Assembly (NCBI GenBank): GCA_001897525.1
Contig: MKTB01000007.1
Coordinates: 104,810 to 168,809, forward strand
Direction of reading: 5' to 3'
From: Bacteroidetes bacterium 43-16
GTDB taxonomy: Bacteria > Bacteroidota > Bacteroidia > Chitinophagales > Chitinophagaceae
Length of the DNA: 64,000 nucleotides
A program made the position numbers and the translations under genes. The notes beneath the pieces were generated by a model that was given only the letters and a program-made list of their open reading frames with translations, was not told the DNA's origin and did not search any database. Below, piece after piece: positions 1-7,023 of the stretch; the first letter of the stretch is position 1; each line of letters begins with the position of its first letter.

Positions 1-891
1 CCGGTAATTTGTATATACTTCACGTCGCTCCTCGTTGCTGTTTTCCTGGTTGGCATAGAATAAGGCCGTGTCCAGGTAAGCTTTGGCCTCCTGAAACTTT
101 TCCAGGTCGATCAGTCCTTGTGCCATCAGGGAATAGGCAAAAGCCTTGGGCATTTCGGCATCCCGCAACATATTGATATCGTCTTTTAAAATGGCTACCG
201 CATCTTCCGGCTTACCCATATCATAATAAGCACCCGCCAGGTTCAGGTCGGCCCAGCTGGCCTCCATGGTATCTCCTACTTCCAGGTATATTTTCTTCGC
301 TTTACCGATGTATATCATGGCGGAATCCAATTCTTTCCGGTAGATGAAATAATCTGAATAACCATGATACACCATAGCTTTCATGATCAGGTCGTTCCCG
401 TTACGATAGGCCATAGCACTATCCAGGCAGGCTTTATACTCGGGCCAGGACTCATTCATCCGGTAGGCCTTCGCAAGATTATAAAGGCTATTGTCCAGGT
501 TACTGGAATCGCTGCCCGGCATCGCGTGAAGCTGTTTAGACACCTCTACTGCCCGCAGAACGGAGGACATAGCCTCTGCCCTGTTATTGAGTTTAAGGTA
601 TTGATTAAATAAGCGGTTGTACAGGACAGAAAGTGCTTTTGTGGGATAATTGGCAAAGCTGTCCGGCAGGTTTAAGACATCTTTATAGAATACGATTGCA
701 CTGCTGGGACTTTCTATCTTTTGCCCTTCGGCAAGGTGCACCCGCAATGCTGCATTCTTCCTGATCAATAATTCACGGTTCCGGTCGCCACGATCATTGC
801 AGGCATTTAAACCCATACATAAACACAAAAGCCACACTATAGTACATGCTATAGTGTGGCTTTTGAAAAAACGGCTTAGTCTGCTCAGCAT
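1..891 (-). CDS. TPR-repeat lipoprotein, 3' end outside the window
   Basis: An open frame of 297 codons runs from the ATG at 891 to the window edge without a stop, so the C-terminus is missing. The N-terminus is a lipoprotein signal peptide: charged start, hydrophobic stretch and lipobox LNAC with the acceptor Cys near residue 31. The rest is helical, with tetratricopeptide-like repeats (for example around LAGAYYDMGKPEDAVAILK and MAQGLIDLEKFQEAKAYL). In Bacteroidota such N-terminal TPR arrays often precede a membrane helix and a LuxR or histidine-kinase output, so a regulator is possible but cannot be seen here. The start at 891 is preferred because shorter starts lose the signal peptide. It lies 43 bp downstream of trhO on the same strand. 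A perfect inverted repeat sits inside codons 9-22. Confidence 0.75.
   Translation of the reverse strand, partial: MLSRLSRFFKSHTIACTIVWLLCLCMGLNACNDRGDRNRELLIRKNAALRVHLAEGQKIESPSSAIVFYKDVLNLPDSFANYPTKALSVLYNRLFNQYLKLNNRAEAMSSVLRAVEVSKQLHAMPGSDSSNLDNSLYNLAKAYRMNESWPEYKACLDSAMAYRNGNDLIMKAMVYHGYSDYFIYRKELDSAMIYIGKAKKIYLEVGDTMEASWADLNLAGAYYDMGKPEDAVAILKDDINMLRDAEMPKAFAYSLMAQGLIDLEKFQEAKAYLDTALFYANQENSNEERREVYTNYR
826..865 (-). terminator. Perfect 17-bp hairpin inside the lipoprotein signal-peptide codons
   Basis: The arms CAAAAGCCACACTATAG (826-842) and CTATAGTGTGGCTTTTG (849-865) are exact inverted complements around a 6-nt loop. On the minus strand the second arm ends in CTTTTGTGTTT, resembling the A/T-flanked intrinsic terminators elsewhere in the window. 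It lies 70-110 bp downstream of the trhO stop and within the next gene, so it could end trhO transcription or attenuate the lipoprotein gene. Confidence 0.6.
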
Positions 892-934
892 TTTCCGGTA
901 ATTACAGTTAAAAAAATCGGGCATAGATTATGGG

Positions 935-2002
935 CTACTGGTCTGTTTTTCGTTCTTTCTCCCATTCCGACCGGTGTTTTCTTAAGGGATGGTCTTTGGA
1001 TTTATTAAATATCTTGACCCCATTCTCCCTGCCGGCTCTCCTTTCTCTTTGCTCTTCCACCGGCAAATGATACTCAGCTGTACAGTCTTCACTGCAACAG
1101 CCGTCATACTTCGCTTTACAGGAAGGACATTGGATAAACAATAAATGGCAGCCATCATTATTGCAATTGGTATGACTATCGCAAGGGGTACCACATTGGT
1201 GGCACTCAGAGATGATATCTTCTGTGATACGCTCCCCCAGCCTTTCATCAAACACAAAGTTTTTACCTATAAATTTAGATTCCAGTCCCTGTTCTTTTGC
1301 CTTACGTGCATATTCAATAATGCCGCCTTCTACATGGAACACGTTCTTAAATCCCTGGTGCAGCATATAAGCGCTGGCCTTCTCGCATCGGATGCCTCCG
1401 GTACAATACATCACAATATTCTTATCCCTCGCATCTTTCAGCATTTCTGCAGCCATAGGTAATTGCTCCCGGAATGTATCGGAAGGGACTTCTAGGGCAT
1501 TTTCAAAATGACCTACTTCATATTCATAGTGATTGCGCATATCCACAAAGATGGTCTCTTTGTCTGCGGCAAACTGGTTCACCTCCTCTGCTTTAAGGTA
1601 TTTTCCTACCTTTTCAAGGCTGAAGCTAGGGTCATCAATTCCGTCTGCAACGATCTTGTCCCGGGTTTTCATGCGCAGTACCCAGAAGGATTTACCGTCA
1701 TCGTCTACAGCTATATTTAAACGGATACCATCCAGTGCCGGATGGAAACGGTATAAAGTCTCTTTAAATGCTTCAAAATTTGGTGCAGGAACAGATATCT
1801 GTGCATTGATTCCCTCTCTGGCTATATATATACGGCCAAATACTTTTAATGCTTCAAACTGCACATACAATTCATCACGGAACTGTTGCGGCGCATCAAT
1901 TGTAAAATATTTATAGAAGGAAATGGTGGTACGAGGAGTCGTTTCGGCCAGCATAAGGGCCTTTAATTCCTCATTAGAAACTCTGTTGTGTAACACTGGC
2001 AT
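935..2002 (-). CDS. trhO: tRNA uridine(34) hydroxylase, rhodanese-related (TrhO/YceA)
   Basis: 355 aa, matching the UPF0176/YceA family in length and layout. An N-terminal acylphosphatase-like domain (residues ~20-115) is followed by a rhodanese domain (~130-225) with the active-site loop [13 protein letters not shown], then a cysteine-rich C-terminal extension ([14 protein letters not shown] and [16 protein letters not shown]) that probably binds zinc. TrhO makes 5-hydroxyuridine at position 34 of tRNA in the cytoplasm, a known family role. The N-terminal sequence after the ATG at 2002 is typical, and a -7 element lies 44 bp upstream. It is transcribed divergently from the FAH-family gene. 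Confidence 0.92.
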   Translation of the reverse strand: MPVLHNRVSNEELKALMLAETTPRTTISFYKYFTIDAPQQFRDELYVQFEALKVFGRIYIAREGINAQISVPAPNFEAFKETLYRFHPALDGIRLNIAVDDDGKSFWVLRMKTRDKIVADGIDDPSFSLEKVGKYLKAEEVNQFAADKETIFVDMRNHYEYEVGHFENALEVPSDTFREQLPMAAEMLKDARDKNIVMYCTGGIRCEKASAYMLHQGFKNVFHVEGGIIEYARKAKEQGLESKFIGKNFVFDERLGERITEDIISECHQCGTPCDSHTNCNNDGCHLLFIQCPSCKAKYDGCCSEDCTAEYHLPVEEQRERRAGRENGVKIFNKSKDHPLRKHRSEWEKERKTDQ

Positions 2003-2045
2003 GGTGAACGCTTTTGAGATTAATGAAAAGATAATTTATCGGGCG

Positions 2046-2053
2046 CAAAGTTA
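2046..2053 (-). promoter_or_regulatory. Bacteroidota -7 element for trhO
   Basis: TAACTTTG on the minus strand fits TAnnTTTG, with its end 43 bp before the trhO ATG. It forms a divergent pair with the element at 2092. Confidence 0.6.
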
Positions 2054-2091
2054 CAAAATATATTAATATTCCTATTCCACTCATAAAATCT

Positions 2092-2099
2092 TAAATTTG
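2092..2099 (+). promoter_or_regulatory. -7 element for the FAH-family gene
   Basis: TAAATTTG fits TAnnTTTG and lies 38 bp upstream of the ATG at 2138. No clear -33 TTG was found. Confidence 0.6.
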
Positions 2100-2137
2100 C
2101 GCGATTCCCCGAAAAAATTAAAACAACTATTATTTAT

Positions 2138-3142
2138 ATGAAGTTTGTAAGCCATTTACAAGAAGGAAAAGAAAAAGCCGCTGTGCTCCATAACGGCCAA
2201 TTACTGAATACAGAAGACCTGAATATCAAATTGCCGGCAACTATGGCAGAGCTGTTGCAGGATTGGGCAACCAATGTCGCTATTGCCAAAGATGCCCTGG
2301 GCGCGGTTGCTTCAGGAGATTTAAAAATTGAAGGTGTCGCTTTTGAACAGGCTGATTTATTAGCCCCGGTACCTAAACCAACTTCCTGCCGTGACGGGTA
2401 CGCTTTCCGCCAGCACGTGGCCGCAGCACGCCGTAACCGTGGTGTGGAAATGATCGCAGAGTTTGACCAATACCCTATTTTCTACTTTACCAACCATAAT
2501 GCCATCCAGGGACCGGGAGCCATTGATTGTATGCCGGACCATTTCGATAAATTAGATTTCGAGCTGGAAGTAGCCGTAGTAGTAGGTAAAAAAGGCAGAA
2601 ACATTAAAGCAGAAGAAGCGGATGAATATATCGCAGGCTATTGTATCATGAATGATATGAGTGCACGTACTTTACAAATGGAGGAAATGCTATTGAACCT
2701 GGGACCTGCCAAAGGAAAAGATTTCTCTACTGTGATCGGCCCGTGGATGATCACCCCGGATGAACTGGAAGCCTTCAAAATACCGGCCAAGCCTAACCAT
2801 GTGGGAAATAACTACAACCTGAGAATGACCTGTACCGTAAATGGTGTAAAGGTAAGCGAAGGTAATATGGGCGATATGGACTGGACTTTTGCCGAGATCC
2901 TGGAACGTTGCGCTTATGGTGCAGACATCCTGCCCGGTGATGTGATCGGCAGCGGAACAGTGGGCACGGGTTGCTTCCTGGAACTGAACGGAACGGCAAA
3001 ACTCAATAATCCAAATGCAGTGCCTCAATGGCTGCAGGCCAATGATGAAGTAGTCCTGGAAGTCGAGCAGATGGGCGTTTTGACCAACACGATCAAAGCA
3101 GTGGATACGGACTTCTCGATCCTGAAGCTGAAGAAAAAATAA
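2138..3142 (+). CDS. Fumarylacetoacetate hydrolase family protein
   Basis: 334 aa. The FAH fold is recognised from SCRDGYAFRQHV (near residue 86), the metal-site strand FELEVAVVVGKKGRN, the NDMSAR motif and GKDFSTVIGPW. These carry the acidic residues that normally hold a divalent cation. Family members cleave C-C bonds in fumarylacetoacetate (the last step of tyrosine breakdown) or related beta-diketo acids. Length and sequence resemble bacterial FahA-type enzymes, but the substrate cannot be fixed from sequence and no other tyrosine-catabolic gene is nearby. It is monocistronic, with its own -7 element and a terminator directly after the stop. Likely cytoplasmic. Confidence 0.88.
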   Translation: MKFVSHLQEGKEKAAVLHNGQLLNTEDLNIKLPATMAELLQDWATNVAIAKDALGAVASGDLKIEGVAFEQADLLAPVPKPTSCRDGYAFRQHVAAARRNRGVEMIAEFDQYPIFYFTNHNAIQGPGAIDCMPDHFDKLDFELEVAVVVGKKGRNIKAEEADEYIAGYCIMNDMSARTLQMEEMLLNLGPAKGKDFSTVIGPWMITPDELEAFKIPAKPNHVGNNYNLRMTCTVNGVKVSEGNMGDMDWTFAEILERCAYGADILPGDVIGSGTVGTGCFLELNGTAKLNNPNAVPQWLQANDEVVLEVEQMGVLTNTIKAVDTDFSILKLKKK

Positions 3143-3157
3143 TCAATTGCTATTGTG

Positions 3158-3186
3158 AAAAGTCCTGCCCTGCGCAGGATTTTTTA
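3158..3186 (+). terminator. Intrinsic terminator after the FAH-family gene
   Basis: Stem TCCTGC/GCAGGA (3163-3179) is flanked by AAAA on the left and followed by a T run (3180-3185). Confidence 0.8.
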
Positions 3187-3232
3187 TTTAAATGATCCCT
3201 CATTTCAGAACCTTAAAACGATTTAACCTTTA

Positions 3233-4474
3233 ATGGAATTATATTACACGTTTTCTTTTTTAATTGTACTTGCCGCTCTTTTCTCTTACTGGAACCTCAG
3301 ATTTTTAAAACTCCCCTCTACCATTGGCGTTATGGTCATCGCAATGGTCACGAGCATCCTACTGGTCCTCTTCGGGAATCACCTGTTCCCCAACCAGGTC
3401 AATAAATTTACCAACATCATTGCCGAACTGGACTTTACGGAAATCCTCATGGGTGCCATGCTGAACTTCCTCCTGTTTGCCGGGGCCATACATATCAATG
3501 TGAATGACCTTAAACAGGAAAGAGGCTCCATCCTGGTATTCTCTACCGTAAGCGTGGTCATCAGTACCTTTATTGTAGGATATGCTTTATATTACATTTT
3601 ACCTTTTATCCATATAGAACTACCCCTGATCTATTGTATTCTTTTCGGGGCACTTATTTCGCCCACTGATCCGATCGCAGTATTGAGCATCCTGCAAAAG
3701 GCCAATGTTTCTAAATCACTGGAAACAAAAGTCGCCGGGGAATCTCTGTTCAACGATGGTATCGCGGTTGTGGTCTTTGTGATCATCCTGGCTATTGCAC
3801 AGGGACATGATATAGACCTTACGGTAACCAATATAAGCTGGCTGGTGGCCAAAGAAGCCGGTGGCGGTGTATTGCTGGGGCTTATTTTAGGCTGGTCAGC
3901 AAGCAGGGCGATCTCCAGGATCGACGATTATAAGGTTTCCGTATTAGTGACATTGTCTGTTGTGATGGGAGGCTATTTAATCGCCCATGCCATTCATATC
4001 TCCGGCCCTTTGACCATGGTATGTGCCGGTTTATTTATCGGGAATAAAAGCAAAAGCTCGATCATGTCCAGGGAAACCAAAGACTACCTCGACAAGTTCT
4101 GGGAATTGATCGATGAGATCATGAATGCTATTCTATTCCTCTTAATGGGCTTCGAGTTATTGATTATTAAAGACCTGAACCATTATTATGCAGCAGGCCT
4201 CATCGCCATCGCTGTAGTATTACTGGCCAGGTTTATCGCCATCTGGTTACCTACCAAGATCGTTCCTTTCAAGCAAAAGTTCACTAAAAACGTGATCAAG
4301 ATCCTCGTCTGGGGTGGCTTAAGAGGCGGGGTATCTATTGCACTGGCACTCTCTGTAGAGAATGGCCCCTATAAAGAGGTCATTGTCGCTACGACTTATA
4401 TCGTCGTGGTCTTCTCTATTATTGTGCAGGGTCTGACTATTGGCAAAATGGCACAAAAATCCAAGCTGGAATAA
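3233..4474 (+). CDS. Cation:proton antiporter, CPA1/NhaP type
   Basis: 413 aa, about 11-13 hydrophobic segments, inner membrane. The sequence SPTDPIAVLS with D146 and GESLFNDGIAVVVF with the N174-D175 pair match the ion-binding ND motif of electroneutral CPA1 exchangers. The C-terminal WGGLRGGVSIALALS is also typical of NhaP/NHE. These proteins exchange Na+ (or K+) for H+ and serve pH and salt homeostasis. There is no cytosolic regulatory tail, so this is a short form. A terminator follows at once and overlaps the apparent start of the next open frame, so the two genes are separate units. Confidence 0.9.
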   Translation: MELYYTFSFLIVLAALFSYWNLRFLKLPSTIGVMVIAMVTSILLVLFGNHLFPNQVNKFTNIIAELDFTEILMGAMLNFLLFAGAIHINVNDLKQERGSILVFSTVSVVISTFIVGYALYYILPFIHIELPLIYCILFGALISPTDPIAVLSILQKANVSKSLETKVAGESLFNDGIAVVVFVIILAIAQGHDIDLTVTNISWLVAKEAGGGVLLGLILGWSASRAISRIDDYKVSVLVTLSVVMGGYLIAHAIHISGPLTMVCAGLFIGNKSKSSIMSRETKDYLDKFWELIDEIMNAILFLLMGFELLIIKDLNHYYAAGLIAIAVVLLARFIAIWLPTKIVPFKQKFTKNVIKILVWGGLRGGVSIALALSVENGPYKEVIVATTYIVVVFSIIVQGLTIGKMAQKSKLE

Positions 4475-4491
4475 ATTTCCGGCTTCATGTA

Positions 4492-4527
4492 TAACAAGGC
4501 TCCGGTACTTATACCGGGGCTTTTTTA
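4492..4527 (+). terminator. Intrinsic terminator after the antiporter gene
   Basis: GGCTCCGGTA pairs with TACCGGGGCT (one G:U) and is followed by TTTTTTA. Confidence 0.75.
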
Positions 4528-4558
4528 TGGTCACACGCTACAAAAATCGGCCGGATAC

Positions 4559-4589
4559 TTGGGCATCTTGTGGCTTTCCGATAGATTTG
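4559..4589 (+). promoter_or_regulatory. Complete Bacteroidota promoter (TTG-N20-TAGATTTG)
   Basis: TTG at 4559-4561 and TAGATTTG at 4582-4589 are 20 bp apart, as expected for -33/-7. The promoter lies 33 bp before the ATG at 4622 and after the antiporter terminator, which settles the start of the next gene. Confidence 0.7.
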
Positions 4590-4621
4590 AAGCACAAATA
4601 CATCAATCAGTAATATCATTT

Positions 4622-5467
4622 ATGCATATCCACCCCGTCTACTCCTGGTCTTTTGTCCTCATTACGGTCCTGCTTACCTATTTCTTTGTCAAAAGAATGC
4701 AAAGAAAAGGCTGCATTACCTTTGCCTATGTAGGGGCCGTGATCTTCTGCATTAATCTTTTTGCAGTTTTCTCCTGGATGTTTATGGTCAGCAGCTCCCG
4801 GGACTTGTATAAAGCGGCCAGTTCCGGTAAATCCTACACCGCAAAAGTGATCAGCTTTACCTCCGAGGAGCATTACGATTCAGATAAAGGAAGGTATTAT
4901 ACCATGTACCAGCCCACGGTACAGTTCACCACAGAGTCCGGCCGTGTGGTAAACAAGGAGCTGGAATTCTCTACTTCTGACCTTGAACTGGGCGACACCT
5001 ATAAGGTAAACTATAATGAAGCAAGCGGCAAGGTCATCACTTTAGGCTTTACCTTAATCATAAGACTCGTAGGAGCGTTCCTATTTTGCTTCCTGCTTAC
5101 TTTCCTTGTAGCAGGACTGCTCCGTTATGTCCTGGGCTGGCCTATGGGCAATTACTATGCACTGATCTCCAAAATAGGTTTCCATTTCTTTGTACCCTTT
5201 TTAATGATCGGGTTTGATGCCCTGCTGATCTATGCTTTATTTTACGGCAATGAAGTGCCCGGCTGGGCGACTGCCCTGATCGTTTTTTTCATCCTGGTCT
5301 TAAGCCTGGCCATAGTAGGTTACCTGAAAATGATCTTTACAAAAGGCAGGCCGGTCATGCGCCGCACAGGCCCTGGCCAATGGAGCGGAGACTGGACAGA
5401 CGACCATAAAACAAAGCCCCAAAAGAAGCAGAAGCCCTCCAGGAACACCGATCTTGACACATTATAA
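4622..5467 (+). CDS. DUF3592-like membrane protein
   Basis: 281 aa from the ATG at 4622. The open frame extends upstream to 4487, but that stretch overlaps a terminator and the promoter, so the later start is chosen. There is one membrane helix near the N-terminus and a second at ~30-55. An extracytoplasmic domain at ~60-140 (KVISFTSEEHYDSDKGRYY ... YQPTVQFTTESG ... LELGDTYKVNYNE) matches the DUF3592 pattern of a strand-rich domain between helices. Three or four more helices follow, then a basic, proline-rich cytosolic tail. Function unknown. It converges on the porin gene across a shared terminator. Confidence 0.75.
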   Translation: MHIHPVYSWSFVLITVLLTYFFVKRMQRKGCITFAYVGAVIFCINLFAVFSWMFMVSSSRDLYKAASSGKSYTAKVISFTSEEHYDSDKGRYYTMYQPTVQFTTESGRVVNKELEFSTSDLELGDTYKVNYNEASGKVITLGFTLIIRLVGAFLFCFLLTFLVAGLLRYVLGWPMGNYYALISKIGFHFFVPFLMIGFDALLIYALFYGNEVPGWATALIVFFILVLSLAIVGYLKMIFTKGRPVMRRTGPGQWSGDWTDDHKTKPQKKQKPSRNTDLDTL

Positions 5468-5474
5468 TGCATCA

Positions 5475-5511
5475 ATAAAGCGTGTACCGATTCAACCGGG
5501 ACACGCTTTAT
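5475..5511. terminator. Bidirectional terminator between convergent genes
   Basis: ATAAAGCGTGT (5475-5485) and ACACGCTTTAT (5501-5511) are exact inverted complements. A/T flanks on both sides suit both the DUF3592-like gene and the porin gene. Confidence 0.75.
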
Positions 5512-5534
5512 CTTTATTTACACAAAACACTTTG

Positions 5535-6881
5535 CTAAAAGCTGAACTGTGCCCTGCAGGTAAAATTATCATCCTTCAGGTCCTTATCCCACCCGGCCAG
5601 GGCCGTCTTTTCATTCATCGGGTGCTCATACCAGAAGGTCATTTTAAAATTGGGAGATACATAATATACATAACCTGCACCAAAGGTATTGTAGCGTATA
5701 TCCGCAGCCGTTACATTTTTCTTAGTACCTATATCCGTACCGGCAACTTTAGTATTCGGGTCATACCAGTCATATTTAAGCACAGCCTGGTGCTTGGCCG
5801 AGCCCAGGTGCTGCAGGAAATAAAAATAAGCCCCGTTAAAATCCCTTAAAGTCAAAGGTCCCGGGGTGCCCACCGGAGTGGTCGGGTACACACCCGGTGT
5901 CACAGAACTGCTCAAGGTCGATGTCTGCTGTCCCATGATATATTCGGCCCGGAACTCAGTAACCCCTTTTTTATTGGGGATCTGCAATTGCGCATCCGCA
6001 CCATAATAGCGCCTTGGCATTATTTTACCGTTTACAGAAGCCGCGCTGTCTAATTGCATATAATCATTGGCATAATGATAATAAGTATTGCTCTGGCTGG
6101 CCAGGCCGCCATGCAGATAACTGAGACCCGCAGAGAAAAGCATTTTTGTGCCGGGAATGCCTATCTTCCGGAAAGACAATTTAGCGATCAGGTCTTTATA
6201 GCTATCAAAGTCCTGCGTACCCGTCAGGCCCTGCCCGTTATACAAACCCACATCCAGGCCCAGCCATTTAAATTTTGATTCCTTCTTCCTGGGTGCAAAA
6301 GAGATCATAGCCCCCAGGTCACGCTCTGTATTCATTAATATCTGCGACATCCTGCCCCGTTCCGGTGTTTCCCGGTTTACAGAAGAATACAACAGTTCAA
6401 ACCCGAAAGGGCGTGCCATGATACCGGCCGAAAAGTGAAAGAGTTCCAGTTTGTTTTCATAAAAACGGCCCCAGCAATCGCGCACATTCATGCCCCTTTC
6501 CGTTCCGTCAAACTGGACCACGAAATAGGTCATAGGCTTACCGGTAGCGGTATAGCCCGTGTAATCCATACGGATACGGCCACGGCGCATCCGGAAACGA
6601 CTGTTAGAATTAGGAGCAAAATCACCCCCGTTATAGCTTGTAGCACCCTTCTCCTGTATCCATTGATACTGAGGCTGTATATAGCCAGAGAAGCTGATAT
6701 TACCGAACTTTGTAGCCACCGATAACATACGCTTACCCATAGCAGTAGAGGTATCGATCATATCGGTCAGCAACTCTGTGCTCATATTCCGTTTAGGTAG
6801 CGGGTCCAGCTTAGTTTCCTGGGCATATACCCTTAAAGAAGACAGGGAAGCCAGTAAAACGGCAAAGAACATTTTGTTCAT
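5535..6881 (-). CDS. Outer-membrane porin, OprO/OprP (phosphate-selective porin) family
   Basis: 448 aa with a Sec signal peptide ending near VYAQ (residues 1-21). The mature protein is a beta-barrel of alternating aromatic strands and ends in a terminal Phe (CRAQFSF), the usual outer-membrane insertion signature. The run SRFRMRRGRIRMDYTG and the following FVVQFDGTERG resemble the OprO/OprP porin family. Members form trimeric anion-preferring channels, some for phosphate or pyrophosphate. The substrate here is not shown, and no phosphate-transport genes are adjacent. It has its own -7 element and shares a terminator with the convergent gene. Confidence 0.82.
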   Translation of the reverse strand: MNKMFFAVLLASLSSLRVYAQETKLDPLPKRNMSTELLTDMIDTSTAMGKRMLSVATKFGNISFSGYIQPQYQWIQEKGATSYNGGDFAPNSNSRFRMRRGRIRMDYTGYTATGKPMTYFVVQFDGTERGMNVRDCWGRFYENKLELFHFSAGIMARPFGFELLYSSVNRETPERGRMSQILMNTERDLGAMISFAPRKKESKFKWLGLDVGLYNGQGLTGTQDFDSYKDLIAKLSFRKIGIPGTKMLFSAGLSYLHGGLASQSNTYYHYANDYMQLDSAASVNGKIMPRRYYGADAQLQIPNKKGVTEFRAEYIMGQQTSTLSSSVTPGVYPTTPVGTPGPLTLRDFNGAYFYFLQHLGSAKHQAVLKYDWYDPNTKVAGTDIGTKKNVTAADIRYNTFGAGYVYYVSPNFKMTFWYEHPMNEKTALAGWDKDLKDDNFTCRAQFSF

Positions 6882-6923
6882 AAAAACTTAACTATTTTTT
6901 AAAAATAAATTTAAATTAAAGCA

Positions 6924-6931
6924 CAAATGTA
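6924..6931 (-). promoter_or_regulatory. -7 element for the porin gene
   Basis: TACATTTG on the minus strand, 42 bp upstream of the ATG at 6881. Confidence 0.55.
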
Positions 6932-7011
6932 TCACCAGCTTTTATCTCTTGATGCAATGCAACATTAAGTAATTATTAATTATAAGAATTTTTAGTTCAG
7001 CAGCTATAAAG

Positions 7012-7019
7012 TATCTTCG
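7012..7019 (+). promoter_or_regulatory. -7-like element immediately before polA
   Basis: TATCTTCG is a 7/8 match to TAnnTTTG, only 4 bp before the polA ATG. If used, the transcript would start at or very near the start codon. Confidence 0.45.
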
Positions 7020-7023
7020 CCAG

